From Pseudomonas sp. LS-2 (GTDB lineage: Bacteria; Pseudomonadota; Gammaproteobacteria; Pseudomonadales; Pseudomonadaceae), in assembly GCF_003605735.1 (NCBI RefSeq), contig NZ_QXTJ01000002.1, positions 28,238-92,237 on the forward strand: DNA of 64,000 nucleotides, read 5' to 3'. Every line of letters begins with the position of its first letter. Position 1 is the first letter of the stretch. Shown piece after piece: positions 54,141 to 63,123 of this stretch. Made by a program: the position numbers and the translations under genes. The notes beneath the pieces were generated by a model, which did not search any database, was not told where the DNA came from, and was given only the letters and a program-made list of their open reading frames with translations.

Positions 54141-54211
54141 CCGACTTGTCGGCGATCGGCTGCGCAGCAGTCGTAGAGTAGCCTCTTCAATCTGCCGGAT
54201 CCTGCGCGTGC

Positions 54212-54673
54212 TCAATGACGCTTGAGTCGCCAGCGATCAGGCCCCTCACCGGGGCCGTTGATGCTGATCCGTCGGGCTTTTGATTCATCCGGCACGACGC
54301 GTAGCAGAAAGACGATCAACAGGCCGCTTTCGAAGGTCGCGCCCTGGACTTCGATGTGATCGGCCAAGTGAAACACCAGACGAAACGCCCCGTGGGCAAT
54401 GCCCTGATGCAGATAGGTCGCGCCGGCGTCGGTCTCCCGTTCGCCGCCGCTGACGGTCAGCACACTCTTCTCGATCTGAAGGTTCAAGTCGTCCGCCGAC
54501 AGCCCTGCGGCGGCGACGACGATGCGGTAATGATCGTCGCCATAGCGTTCAACGTTATGCGGTGGGTAGCAACTGGCTTTTTCGCCATGCAGGGCCGACT
54601 CAAAAAAATCATTGAAACGGTCAAAACCTACTGATTGACGGAACAGCGGTGCCAGTGAACTTGCAATAGCCAT
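54212..54673 (-). CDS. Hsp20/IbpA-like small heat-shock protein
   Basis: A 153-residue alpha-crystallin-domain holdase. The N-terminus (FRQSVGFDRFNDFFESAL) resembles IbpA/B, and the domain follows from ERYGDDHYRIVVAAAGLSADDLNLQIEKSVLTVSGGERE to the conserved AFRLVFHLADHIEVQGATFESGLLIVFLLRVVPDESKARRISI. It binds unfolding proteins and hands them to the Hsp70/ClpB system. AGGAGATTTTGAC lies before the ATG. An RNA thermometer would be usual upstream of ibpA genes; I did not find a clear ROSE motif in the first 50 nt. Confidence 0.92.
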   Translation of the reverse strand: MAIASSLAPLFRQSVGFDRFNDFFESALHGEKASCYPPHNVERYGDDHYRIVVAAAGLSADDLNLQIEKSVLTVSGGERETDAGATYLHQGIAHGAFRLVFHLADHIEVQGATFESGLLIVFLLRVVPDESKARRISINGPGEGPDRWRLKRH

Positions 54674-54802
54674 GTCAAAATCTCCTGGGCGTTGCGCAAG
54701 TGATCAAGACGCGAGTCGCTTTTCGGCTCAGCACGCCATTGAGTAAGGCTCACCGGCCGGAAAACACAAGGCGAGTTACGAAATTTCGCAGTGGCGAGAA
54801 GG

Positions 54803-54872
54803 CTGTAGCAATACGGCTTGTCGGCGGTAGCGATCACAAGGCCGCCACCGCCGGCGAGCCGGACTGCTACAG
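54803..54872. repeat. REP-type inverted pair
   Basis: CTGTAGCAATACGGCTTGTCGGCGG and CCGCCGGCGAGCCGGACTGCTACAG arms, between the heat-shock gene and the thioredoxin-like gene. Confidence 0.75.
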
Positions 54873-54916
54873 GATCGAGGGGTGTCTGACGCTTCTGTGT
54901 CAGAAGGCGTTGACGG

Positions 54917-55420
54917 TCAGCATGCGGCTTCGAAAATATTCAGGAAATCCTGCACGGTGCTGTCCAGATACTTTCCGGCGCGGTAGTCCGGTTTCAATGC
55001 GTCGCCCCCGTCAATCACCTCTAGCGGGCGCTCGATGAAGCGACCCACCGGCTGAAAACCATCATCAAGCACCAGCACGAACGGGATCGATATGCGGTCC
55101 AGCTCCAGACGCTGCTTCAACTCGTCCTCGGCCCGACCCTTGGTGATGATCGCCAGATCGATATTCGGTTGAACACGCTGCAGAAAATCCATGACGCTGA
55201 CGTTGATCTGGCAATCCGGGCACCACATTTCGCCTGCGACCAGCAGGTGGAAGCGGCGGGTCACAGCGTTCAGACGCTGCAGACTGGCCGGGCTGATCGC
55301 GTCAGGTGCAGCGAGCTTTTCCTGAATGCGCCGAACGGCGGCGATTTCCGCCGACATGCCACGGCTGACGAACGAGTCAAAACTCTCGCCGAAAGTGAAA
55401 AGTTCCTGGTAGGTGATCAT
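54917..55420 (-). CDS. Thioredoxin-fold protein with WCPDC motif
   Basis: A 167-residue cytosolic protein with a thioredoxin-like fold. The redox motif MWCPDCQINVSV lies near residue 68, and RFIERPLEVIDGG is at the C-terminal side. The family (thioredoxin family protein of Pseudomonas, CxxC of WCxDC type) is of unknown partner. MITYQELF was chosen as start because it gives the family length; the ribosome site is weak. It is not part of an evident operon. Confidence 0.8.
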   Translation of the reverse strand: MITYQELFTFGESFDSFVSRGMSAEIAAVRRIQEKLAAPDAISPASLQRLNAVTRRFHLLVAGEMWCPDCQINVSVMDFLQRVQPNIDLAIITKGRAEDELKQRLELDRISIPFVLVLDDGFQPVGRFIERPLEVIDGGDALKPDYRAGKYLDSTVQDFLNIFEAAC

Positions 55421-55525
55421 GCTGAGTGCTCTGTTGGCTTTACATTGCCGCATCCCAGCAGAAATGGCCGGTGGCGGCAACCGTTGCGAATCCAGTCACC
55501 GCAGATCCAGGTCCACCGCGATCCC

Positions 55526-55624
55526 TGTAGGAGCAATCGGAGGTTACGACGGTCGCGAAGCGGTGGTTTAGTCGATACCTGCATGGCTGATCCACCGCTA
55601 TCGCGAGCAAGCTCACTGCGACAA
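55526..55624. repeat. Degenerate REP-type element
   Basis: TGTAGGAGCAATCGG at the left and CTATCGCGAGCAAGCTCACTGCGACA at the right, with inner GCGGTGG/CCACCGC arms. The outer arms are partly eroded. Confidence 0.55.
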
Positions 55625-55667
55625 ACGGATTGCCGCGTTTGTCATAGGTCGCGGCAGGTCGCTGGGA

Positions 55668-56582
55668 TCAAAGCGGCGCGCGCACGCCCAGTTCATCCAG
55701 CAGCCATTTCCTGAACACCTCAGCCCCCTCATGTCGCGTCCGCCGCTTCGGATACACGAGGTAATGACCGATGTACTGAATGTCGTGGGTCATGCTGCGC
55801 AGCGGGGCGACCAGGTTGCCGGCGGCCAAGTCGCGCTCGGCCAGCAGGGTGGATTCCAGCACCACGCCCATGCCGTTGACTGCGGCGGCGATTGCCATGT
55901 GGCTGCGGTCGAAACGCAAGGCGTAGTGGTGTGGCGGCATCAGATGGTTGGCCTCGAACCAGCCTTTCCATTGCAGCATCTGCACATCGCACTGGATCAG
56001 CGTGTGGTCGTACAGGTCCTGAGGGCTGTGAATGCGTTCGGCCAGTGCAGGGCTGCACAGCGGTGTCAGATGCTCGACCGCCAGCGGCACCTTTTCGTTG
56101 AGCGCTGAGCGTGGTTCGCCGTAAACCACATCCAGGTCGAAATCGTCATTTTCGAACTGGGCGTAATCCGTGTTGGCCGAAAACCGAAGGTCGATACTCG
56201 GGTGAGCCCGAACGAAGCGTGGCAAGCGCGGCATCAGCCACAACATGCCAAAGCTGGGAGCTGTGTGCAGCCGCAGCGGTGGCGGTTCCTCAGCGTTGGC
56301 CAAGGCAAAGCCGCGCTGCATTTCATCGAGTCCGCGCTGCACGTGTTCCAGCAGCAGGCGCCCTTTAGGCGTCAGATTGACCTCGCGGGTCGTGCGCTCG
56401 AACAACTGCAGACCGATGGCTTCTTCAAGTTTGCGGATCGAATGACTGACCGCGCTGGAGGAAATCCCCAATTCGTTGGCGGCCTGGTTGAATGAGCCGC
56501 TGCGACCGGCAGACTCGAACACCCGCAGCGATGAGAGCGGCACACGGCGAAGCGCCTGGATTGATGAATTTTGCTCACTCAT
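55668..56582 (-). CDS. LysR-family regulator (GcvA-like) of the transketolase operon
   Basis: A 304-residue LTTR. HTH at residues ~12-70 (SSLRVFESAGRSGSFNQAANELGISSSAVSHSIRKLEEAIGLQLFERTTREVNLTPKG), then a GcvA-type effector domain (PSFGMLWLMPRLPRFVRAHPSIDLRFSANTDYAQFENDDFDLDVVYGEP). It is divergent from the transketolase-like operon, with 135 nt between start codons, so it probably controls it. The inducer is unknown. Confidence 0.88.
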   Translation of the reverse strand: MSEQNSSIQALRRVPLSSLRVFESAGRSGSFNQAANELGISSSAVSHSIRKLEEAIGLQLFERTTREVNLTPKGRLLLEHVQRGLDEMQRGFALANAEEPPPLRLHTAPSFGMLWLMPRLPRFVRAHPSIDLRFSANTDYAQFENDDFDLDVVYGEPRSALNEKVPLAVEHLTPLCSPALAERIHSPQDLYDHTLIQCDVQMLQWKGWFEANHLMPPHHYALRFDRSHMAIAAAVNGMGVVLESTLLAERDLAAGNLVAPLRSMTHDIQYIGHYLVYPKRRTRHEGAEVFRKWLLDELGVRAPL

Positions 56583-56717
56583 TATTGTAAAAATGTCTTT
56601 TGTAAGGGTTGATTTCTGGATGTTAGCTTGATTCCAGGTGCTATGTAGACGGCTTTGATGAATTCAGAACAGCAGTCGCTTGCAAGCTCTCACCACAAAA
56701 ACAAGCAGGAATCAATA

Positions 56718-57590
56718 ATGACAACAATTCCTCAACGCGCCGAGGCGGCTGCAGATCCGCTTCAACGCGTCGCCTATCACGCCTGGCGCATCCGCCGTTT
56801 CGCCCTGCGCATGGGTGAAGTTCAAGGGCAGGGTTACGTCGGTCAGGCGCTGGGTTGGGCCGATGTGCTCGCCACCGCTTACTGCCACGCGATGAAGGTT
56901 CGTCCCGGCGATCCCGATTGGGAAGGCCGAGACCGGTTTCTCCTTTCCCACGGCCACTACGCGATTGCGCTCTACGCCGCACTCATCGAAGCGCAAGTCA
57001 TCCCTGAAAGCGAACTGGACACCTATGGCTCGGACGACAGCCGTCTGCCGATGTCGGGTATGGCGAGCTACACGCCGGGCATGGAAATCTCCGGTGGCTC
57101 CTTGGGCCAGGGTTTGCCGATCGGGGTGGGTATGGCACTGGCGCTACGCATGAAGGGCAACCCTGCCTGGGTATTCAACTCGATGTCCGATGGCGAGCTG
57201 GACGAAGGCTCGACCTGGGAAGCGGCGATGTCGGCGGCGCACCACAAGCTCGGCAACCTGATCGCGCTGGTCGATCTGAACAAGCAACAGGCCGATGGCA
57301 ACTCCCACGAGATTCTCGATTTCGAGCCGTTGGCAGACAAATGGCAGGCCTTCGGCTGGCATGTGCAGCGCGTCGATGGCAACGATCCGGGCGCCGTATT
57401 GAACGCCTTCGATCAGGCCATGGCGCTGCCGGAAGCGAAACCCCGCGTGATCCTGTTCGATACCTTGATGGGCAAGGGTGTGGACTTCCTGGAGACCCGC
57501 GAAAAAAACCATTTCATCCGGGTCGAGCCTGAAGAATGGCAAGCGGCGATCAACGTTCTGGATGCCAATTACGACCAGGGGAGACACTGA
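56718..57590 (+). CDS. Transketolase-like N-terminal subunit
   Basis: A 290-residue thiamine-diphosphate-binding half of a split transketolase. ThDP/Mg motif region MSDGELDEGSTWEAAMSAAHHKLGNLIALVDLNKQQADG (near residue 155-193) and the His-containing FLLSHGHYAIALYAAL are visible; GGSLGQGLPIGVGMALALR is typical. Split transketolases serve sugar or sugar-acid pathways other than the pentose cycle. ATG 56718 has CAGGAA upstream; the frame extends to 56655 but lacks a site there. It is followed directly by the C-terminal subunit. Confidence 0.9.
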   Translation: MTTIPQRAEAAADPLQRVAYHAWRIRRFALRMGEVQGQGYVGQALGWADVLATAYCHAMKVRPGDPDWEGRDRFLLSHGHYAIALYAALIEAQVIPESELDTYGSDDSRLPMSGMASYTPGMEISGGSLGQGLPIGVGMALALRMKGNPAWVFNSMSDGELDEGSTWEAAMSAAHHKLGNLIALVDLNKQQADGNSHEILDFEPLADKWQAFGWHVQRVDGNDPGAVLNAFDQAMALPEAKPRVILFDTLMGKGVDFLETREKNHFIRVEPEEWQAAINVLDANYDQGRH

Positions 57591-57591
57591 A

Positions 57592-58593
57592 ATGGGCGCT
57601 GAAACCTTGCAAAAACCGCGTTTGACCACGTCCGCAATGATCGCGTCTATCGCCAGTGAAGGGCAGCGTACCGAAACCGCTCCGTTCGGGCATGCGTTGG
57701 TCGCGGCAGCACAACGTGATTCGCGCATCGTCGGGATGACCGCGGACCTTTCCAAGTACACCGACCTGCACATCTTCGGCCGCGAGTTCCCCGAGCGTCA
57801 TGTGCAGATGGGCATGGCCGAGCAACTGTTGATGGCCGCCGCGGGAGGGATGGCCAAGGAGGGGATGATCCCGTTCGCCACGACGTACGCAGTGTTCGCG
57901 ACCCGGCGTGCCTACGACTTCATCCATCAGGTGATCGCCGAGGAGAACCTCAACGTCAAGATTTGCGCCGCGCTTCCAGGGCTGACCACCGGGTATGGTC
58001 CGAGCCACCAGGCGACTGACGATCTGGCGCTGATGCGCGCTGTGCCAGGGTTGACCGTCATCGACCCGTGCGACGCGCTGGACACCGCTCAGGCGGTGCA
58101 GGCGATGGCTGAACATGAAGGCCCGGTTTACATGCGTCTGCTGCGCGGCAAGGTGCCGCTGGTTCTGGATGAGTACGACTATAAGTTCGAACTGGGCAAG
58201 GCCAAATTGCTGCGCGATGGCAAGGATGTGCTGATCATCTCCAGCGGCATCATGACCATGCGTGCCCTGGAAGTTGCCCAATTGCTGGGGGATGGCAGCG
58301 CCGATGTCGCGGTGTTGCATGTTCCGACCATCAAGCCGCTGGACGAGGCCACCCTCATCGAGCAATGCCGTCGTAGCGGCCGTCTGGTAGTGGTCGCCGA
58401 GAACCACAGCACGGTCGGCGGTCTTGGCGAAGCCGTAGCGTTGACGTTGATGAAGGCGCGGGTCAATCCCGAATTCCGCCAGATTGCCTTGCCCGATGCG
58501 TATCTCGATGCGGGCGCGCTGCCCACATTGCACGACCGGTATGGCATTTCCACCGAAGTCATGGCGGCCAACATTCGCCAGTGGCTGGTTTGA
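57592..58593 (+). CDS. Transketolase-like C-terminal subunit
   Basis: A 333-residue half containing the pyrimidine-binding domain (catalytic Glu in HVQMGMAEQLLMAAAGG) and the C-terminal transketolase domain (DVLIISSGIMTMRALEVAQLLGD and VAENHSTVGGLGEAVALTL). Together with the upstream subunit it forms the active alpha2beta2-type enzyme that moves a two-carbon ketol unit. It starts 1 nt after the stop of the first subunit, so translation is coupled. GGGGAGACACTGAA lies upstream. The substrate is not identifiable from the sequence. Confidence 0.9.
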   Translation: MGAETLQKPRLTTSAMIASIASEGQRTETAPFGHALVAAAQRDSRIVGMTADLSKYTDLHIFGREFPERHVQMGMAEQLLMAAAGGMAKEGMIPFATTYAVFATRRAYDFIHQVIAEENLNVKICAALPGLTTGYGPSHQATDDLALMRAVPGLTVIDPCDALDTAQAVQAMAEHEGPVYMRLLRGKVPLVLDEYDYKFELGKAKLLRDGKDVLIISSGIMTMRALEVAQLLGDGSADVAVLHVPTIKPLDEATLIEQCRRSGRLVVVAENHSTVGGLGEAVALTLMKARVNPEFRQIALPDAYLDAGALPTLHDRYGISTEVMAANIRQWLV

Positions 58594-58605
58594 GGAGCGC
58601 ACTCT

Positions 58606-59451
58606 ATGAACGTTGCATTCATAGGTCTGGGTGCCATCGGCCTGCCAATGGCACGGCAGATTCACCAGGCGGGGCACGCGGTGATTGGTGTCGAACTGAG
58701 CGAAGCCGGACGCGCCGCGGCACACGCCGCGGGTATCGAAGCCAGTGGCGACTGGCGTGCGGCCATTGACGCCGATGTCGTGGTGGTGATGGTGGCCACG
58801 CCTGCCCAACTGGACGCTCTGGTGAGCCAGTGCTCGGAACTCAAACCCGGCCAGCACTGGGTCATCATGAGCACTGTGGGGCCGGCGTCTGTTCGCGAAC
58901 AATCCATCAGGCTTGAGGCCAAAGGTGTGCAGGTCGTGGACGCACCGGTAACCGGTGGAGTCGCTCGCGCCGAGACGGGCAGCCTGCTGATCTTTGCTTC
59001 CGGTGCGCAAACGGCCATCGATCATGTCGAGCCGGTGCTGCGGGCCATGGGTAATGTACGTGCGGCCGGTGCCAGTGTCGGCGATGGCCAGGCCATCAAG
59101 GTGGTGAACCAGCACCTGTGTTCGGTGCACCTGGTGGCCGCAGCCGAAGCGCTCAGTCTGGCGCGCTCGCTCGGGCTCGATCCTGCTCATGTACTGGATC
59201 TGGTTCAAGGCGGTGCCGGTGGCTCGTGGATGCTCTCGGATCGCGGGCCCCGAATGCTCGAAGGCACCGACACCCGGGTCACCAGCATGGTCGACATCTT
59301 CGTCAAGGACAGCGGCCTGGTGGCGTCCGAGGCACGGGCGTGCGATGCGCCGGTGCCTTTGCTCGACATTGCCCACGAGCGCTTCAGCACTGCATCGCAA
59401 TCAGGCCTGGGAAGGCGCGACGACAGCCGGGTGATCGAGACCTGGCGATAG
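58606..59451 (+). CDS. Beta-hydroxyacid dehydrogenase (3-hydroxyisobutyrate dehydrogenase family)
   Basis: A 281-residue NAD(P)-linked beta-HAD. N-terminal Rossmann motif FIGLGAIGLPMARQI (residues ~5-19), substrate motif DAPVTGGVARAETGSL (near residue 112) and the catalytic Lys in GQAIKVVNQHL (near 166). This family holds 3-hydroxyisobutyrate, tartronate-semialdehyde and L-threonate dehydrogenases; the sequence lets none be chosen. It follows the transketolase subunits by 12 nt and is probably the oxidoreductase step of the same pathway. Confidence 0.88.
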   Translation: MNVAFIGLGAIGLPMARQIHQAGHAVIGVELSEAGRAAAHAAGIEASGDWRAAIDADVVVVMVATPAQLDALVSQCSELKPGQHWVIMSTVGPASVREQSIRLEAKGVQVVDAPVTGGVARAETGSLLIFASGAQTAIDHVEPVLRAMGNVRAAGASVGDGQAIKVVNQHLCSVHLVAAAEALSLARSLGLDPAHVLDLVQGGAGGSWMLSDRGPRMLEGTDTRVTSMVDIFVKDSGLVASEARACDAPVPLLDIAHERFSTASQSGLGRRDDSRVIETWR

Positions 59452-59539
59452 GAAGCTTCACGGTTTTACGGTTCTTTGCATAGCAAAAGGGCAGGGTCGC
59501 GCCTGCCCACTACAACAACAATAAAATCCGGAGAATGCC

Positions 59540-60871
59540 ATGAGCAGATCCCCTACAGCGCCAACCCGGCCACACAACAAGGCGGGCAAAGTCTCTTTTG
59601 CCTCAATGATCGGTTCGGCCGTCGAAAGTTATGACTTCTTCATTTACGGTACGGCCGCTGCTGGCTGGTTCGGCCGCGTTTTCTTCCACACCACCGAGCC
59701 CATCGTCGGCATTCTTGCGGCGTTCGCAACCATGGCCGTGGGGTTCTTCATGCGCCCGCTGGGCGGCTATCTGGCAGGGCATTTCGGTGACCGGTTAGGA
59801 CGCAAAACCGTGCTGCTCTGGTCGCTTCTGGCCATGGGTGGCGCAACGGTACTGATCGGCGCCTTGCCCACCTATGAGCAGGCAGGCGTACTGGCGCCGT
59901 TATTGCTGATTCTGCTGCGCATGATTCAGGGCATCGGTTTCGGTGCCGAATGGGGCGGTGCCGTTTTGATGGCCTGCGAGCACGCTCCAGCCAACCGCCG
60001 TGGGTTCTTTGGCGCAGTGCCGCAAATCGGCATTCCCCTGGGGCTGTTGATGGCCAACGGAGCCTTTCTGTTGTCGGCAGCGTTGTTCGAAGGTGACTGG
60101 GTCTGGCGTGCGCCGTTCCTGGCCTCGGTGATCATGGTCGCGGTCGGCATGTGGATTCGTCTGGGTGTGAGCGAGTCGCCGGAGTTCGAAAAAGCCAAGG
60201 CGGAAAACACGCTGATCCGTCAGCCCGCACTGCAAGTGATCCGCAACGACTGGCGCAAGGTTTTGCAGATCGCCGGCCTGCGTCTGGCGGAAACCGGTGG
60301 TTATTACATCGCCACCAGCTTCATGCTCTCATACGTGTTGTTGGCCGGAGTGGCGAGCAAGGAAAACGTGCTCTGGGGGACGATGATCGGTTCCGCACTC
60401 GGGCTTGGCAGTCATCTGTTCTTCGGGGCGTTGAGCGACAGGATCGGGCGCAAGCCGGTATTCCTGCTGGGGTCTTTATTCACCATCGCTTTCGGCATCC
60501 CGATGTTCATGATGATCAACAGCGGTGTAGTGATCATCGTGGTGGTCGCCGTGGCGTTGGCACTGGTGCTCAGCCACGATCCGATCTTTGCGGTGGAGGC
60601 CAGTTGGTTCACCGAACAGTTCCCGGCCAATGTGCGGTCCTCGGGGATTTCTCTGGGCTACAACTGTGCTTCGTTGATCGCAGGCGCGTTGCCCTTCATT
60701 GCCACCGCACTGTTCGCCAAAGTCGGATGGATGGGGCCGGCCATTCTGTTCAGTCTGCTAGGGGTGGTGTCGACGTTGTGCGCGCTGAAAATGCGTGAGA
60801 CGGCACCCGCAGTGGCGAAGGATCCGCAGCCGATGGAGCACGGCGGTTCGGTCGTCAATCAGGCGGTCTGA
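59540..60871 (+). CDS. MHS-family metabolite:H+ symporter (MFS)
   Basis: A 443-residue, 12-TM importer. The N-terminal SMIGSAVESYDFFIYGTAAAG and the loop GFFMRPLGGYLAGHFGDRLGRKTVL are hallmark MHS motifs shared with shikimate, alpha-ketoglutarate and proline symporters. It should bring in the pathway's acid or polyol substrate. It is last in the operon, 88 nt after the beta-HAD gene, with CCGGAGAATGCC before the ATG. A small carboxylate is the likely cargo. Confidence 0.88.
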   Translation: MSRSPTAPTRPHNKAGKVSFASMIGSAVESYDFFIYGTAAAGWFGRVFFHTTEPIVGILAAFATMAVGFFMRPLGGYLAGHFGDRLGRKTVLLWSLLAMGGATVLIGALPTYEQAGVLAPLLLILLRMIQGIGFGAEWGGAVLMACEHAPANRRGFFGAVPQIGIPLGLLMANGAFLLSAALFEGDWVWRAPFLASVIMVAVGMWIRLGVSESPEFEKAKAENTLIRQPALQVIRNDWRKVLQIAGLRLAETGGYYIATSFMLSYVLLAGVASKENVLWGTMIGSALGLGSHLFFGALSDRIGRKPVFLLGSLFTIAFGIPMFMMINSGVVIIVVVAVALALVLSHDPIFAVEASWFTEQFPANVRSSGISLGYNCASLIAGALPFIATALFAKVGWMGPAILFSLLGVVSTLCALKMRETAPAVAKDPQPMEHGGSVVNQAV

Positions 60872-61006
60872 AACAGGCGGGAGGCCGCGAGACAGTGGTC
60901 GGCCTCGCGACCGTCGTAACCTGCGATTGCTCCTGGAGGTATCGCGTCCGACTGTGCCATTGCTGTGGGCGTGAGCAAGCCGGACTGATCAGGTATCGAA
61001 CCGGGG

Positions 61007-61309
61007 TCATGCCTGAACGGCGTCGACCCCTTCAACCAGCAGCATCCGGTATTCCGCGCCCTTGAATCGGTGCTGGCGCGCTTCGGTGTAGGCCGGACTT
61101 TCATACCAGGCGCGGGCGGCGGCCATGTCGGGGAAGCGCAGGATTGCGACACCTTCTGCCGATGGCCCTTCCAGCACATCCAGTTCGCCATAGAACGCCA
61201 GGCGGGTAATGTCGTGACCGGTGCGAGCGGCGGGGGCCGTTTCGGCGTAGCGCTGCATCTCGGCGGCGTCGGTGGTTTTTTCACGGATGAAAATAACGTA
61301 TGCGGACAT
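61007..61309 (-). CDS. DUF1330 family protein
   Basis: A 100-residue dimeric alpha-beta barrel protein. MSAYVIFIREKTTDAAEMQRYAETAPAARTG and ILRFPDMAAARAWYESPAYTEARQHRFKGAEYRMLLVEG match the DUF1330 pattern with its conserved Tyr-Ser-Pro-Ala-Tyr segment. The biochemical role is not known. GGAGCACCCG lies before the ATG. It stands alone between the transporter and the DJ-1 gene. Confidence 0.88.
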   Translation of the reverse strand: MSAYVIFIREKTTDAAEMQRYAETAPAARTGHDITRLAFYGELDVLEGPSAEGVAILRFPDMAAARAWYESPAYTEARQHRFKGAEYRMLLVEGVDAVQA

Positions 61310-61366
61310 CGGGTGCTCCTGAGGCTAACTCTGGAAAATAGTGGCTTGGTGTTCAGTGGGGGGCAG

Positions 61367-61392
61367 GACTGCTACAGACGCCTGTAGCAGTC
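61367..61392. terminator. Perfect 11-bp hairpin between DJ-1 and DUF1330 genes
   Basis: GACTGCTACAG (61367-61377) pairs with CTGTAGCAGTC (61382-61392) around a 4-nt loop. No T-run follows on either side, so it is a REP remnant or a weak terminator rather than a strong one. Confidence 0.5.
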
Positions 61393-61404
61393 TCGCGGTG
61401 AATC

Positions 61405-62073
61405 TCAGCGCAGCGCCTCGACGATCACTTTGGCCAGGGCGCCACCGGACGCCGGATTCTGACCGGTCATCAGACGCCCGTCGACCACCACGTATTCCTG
61501 CCATACATCGGCCGACTGGTACTGGGCACCTTCGGTACGCAACGCGGTTTCCAGCAGGAAGGGCACGTCGTCCTGGGCATAGCCGGATTCCTCGTCATTC
61601 GAGAACCCGGTCAGCTTGCGACCCTGAACCAGCGGCGTGCCGTCGTCCAGTTTCGCGCCCAGCAGCGCAGCGGGGCCGTGGCACACGGCGGCGACGATCT
61701 TGCCACCGTTCCAGGCGCGTTCGACGACACGCTGGATTTCCGGATTATTGGCGATGTCCACCATCGGCCCCAGGCCGCCCGGGAAGAAGACCGCGTCGTA
61801 ATCCAGAACGTCGACTTCCGACAATTTGCGGCTTCGGGACATGCGGCGGATCGCGGCGCTGTTGCGGAAGGCCAGTTGCGCCGGATCGCTCTCGTCGTAG
61901 CCGTCTTCCGGCGGAGTGCCGCCGAGCAGCGAGGCATATTCGACGGCCACACCAGCGTTGGCGAACACCTCGTAAGGATGCGCGACCTCAGGGAAGAAGT
62001 AGCCAGTGCTGCGATGGTTCGGGCCGATTTCGGCGGTGTTGGTCAGGACGAACAGAACGTGTTTGATGCTCAT
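61405..62073 (-). CDS. DJ-1/PfpI family protein (class I glutamine amidotransferase-like, Hsp31-type)
   Basis: A 222-residue protein with the DJ-1 fold. The nucleophile elbow is intact: IVAAVCHGPAALLG (Cys near residue 131), with the acid in FFPGGLGPMVD (near 95) and the long Hsp31-like insert HPYEVFANAGVAVEYASLLGGTPPEDGYDE. Relatives act as glyoxalase III/deglycase or chaperones. GAGGAATTCGCC precedes the ATG. A LysR gene diverges from it 136 nt away and may regulate it. Confidence 0.88.
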   Translation of the reverse strand: MSIKHVLFVLTNTAEIGPNHRSTGYFFPEVAHPYEVFANAGVAVEYASLLGGTPPEDGYDESDPAQLAFRNSAAIRRMSRSRKLSEVDVLDYDAVFFPGGLGPMVDIANNPEIQRVVERAWNGGKIVAAVCHGPAALLGAKLDDGTPLVQGRKLTGFSNDEESGYAQDDVPFLLETALRTEGAQYQSADVWQEYVVVDGRLMTGQNPASGGALAKVIVEALR

Positions 62074-62151
62074 GGCGAATTCCTCGTGGTCGGGCGGCTG
62101 CTGAAAGTGATTGGGTGAATCCCTTTGGATGAGCTAACTTTGCGCCATTCT

Positions 62152-62191
62152 CAGATATTCGAGAAATTTACTTATATGATTCCAGATATTC
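62152..62191. promoter_or_regulatory. Direct-repeat operator candidate, DJ-1/LysR intergenic
   Basis: CAGATATTC occurs at 62152-62160 and 62183-62191, spaced 31 nt (three helical turns). It lies in the AT-rich divergent promoter between the DJ-1 gene and its neighbouring LysR gene. Confidence 0.5.
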
Positions 62192-62208
62192 ACAGGACGT
62201 TATAAGTC

Positions 62209-63117
62209 ATGCGCTACGACCTTAATCTATTGCCGGTTTTCATGGCCCTCATGGAAGAGCGCAGTGTCACCCGCGCCGCTGCACGGCTGGGCATCACGCA
62301 GCCGGCCTTGTCCAATGCCCTGAACCGCCTTCGCGACACCCTGCGCGATCCGCTGTTCATCCGTGAGCGCTATGGGATCAAACCCACGCAGTTCGCCGAA
62401 GAAATTGCGCCGACGATTGTCGAGACCCTGACCCGCCTGGATGAAGTCATTTTGGGGCGCCAGCATTTCGATCCTGCAAGCTCAACGCGTCAGTTCAACA
62501 TCGCGCCGAACAGCTACGTCGAAATCGTGCTCTTGCCGAGGGTGATTGCCCGGTTGCGGGAACTGGCGCCCGGGATCAAGGTGGCGCTGGCACCGTTCGG
62601 CAGCGACCTGGCGGAAACAGGGGTCAGCTCCGGGACGACCGACATGGCGCTGGGGCGTATCGTCGATCCGCCCGATAACCTGATCGTTCAGCACCTGATG
62701 GACGATGGTCTGGCCTGCGTCGTGCGCGCTGACCATCCCGAAATCGGCGACAGCCTGTCACGCACGCAATACGAGGCGCTGCGCCATGTCAACGTCCTGC
62801 CACCGGGGCGAATCCGCGTCGGGTTGTTTCAGGCGCTCGACCGGCAAGGCCTGCGACGGGAACTGGCGATCTCGGTGACGCACTTCCTCGCGGTGCCGGA
62901 AATCATTGCGATGACCGACTACTGCGCCACGCTGCCGCGCCTGATCTGTAACCAGATCGCCAAGGACTCGCGGCTCAAGGTGATCCCGGCCCCGGTCGAT
63001 CTGGGGACCTTTCCGGTGGACATCGCCTGGCATGTCCGCTATCGCAACGACCCGGCGCATCAATGGCTGCGGCAGATACTGGCGGAAACGGCGAGCGCGC
63101 TCAGCGGCGATGCCTGA
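62209..63117 (+). CDS. LysR-family regulator
   Basis: A 302-residue LTTR of the NodD/LinR-like group. HTH MALMEERSVTRAAARLGITQPALSNALNRLRDTLRDPLFIRERYGIKPT is at residues ~11-59, then a two-lobed effector domain. It diverges from the DJ-1 gene, and a CAGATATTC direct repeat lies between the two; control of that gene is inferred. The next gene downstream is convergent. Confidence 0.9.
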   Translation: MRYDLNLLPVFMALMEERSVTRAAARLGITQPALSNALNRLRDTLRDPLFIRERYGIKPTQFAEEIAPTIVETLTRLDEVILGRQHFDPASSTRQFNIAPNSYVEIVLLPRVIARLRELAPGIKVALAPFGSDLAETGVSSGTTDMALGRIVDPPDNLIVQHLMDDGLACVVRADHPEIGDSLSRTQYEALRHVNVLPPGRIRVGLFQALDRQGLRRELAISVTHFLAVPEIIAMTDYCATLPRLICNQIAKDSRLKVIPAPVDLGTFPVDIAWHVRYRNDPAHQWLRQILAETASALSGDA

Positions 63118-63123
63118 GGTGAC

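Noticed and set aside
54674..54770. ROSE-type RNA thermometer before the small heat-shock gene
   Set aside because: I did not see the UYGCU motif paired with the ribosome site; without folding it cannot be claimed.
57550..59400. Antisense open frame (616 codons)
   Set aside because: Shadow of the transketolase C subunit and beta-HAD genes.
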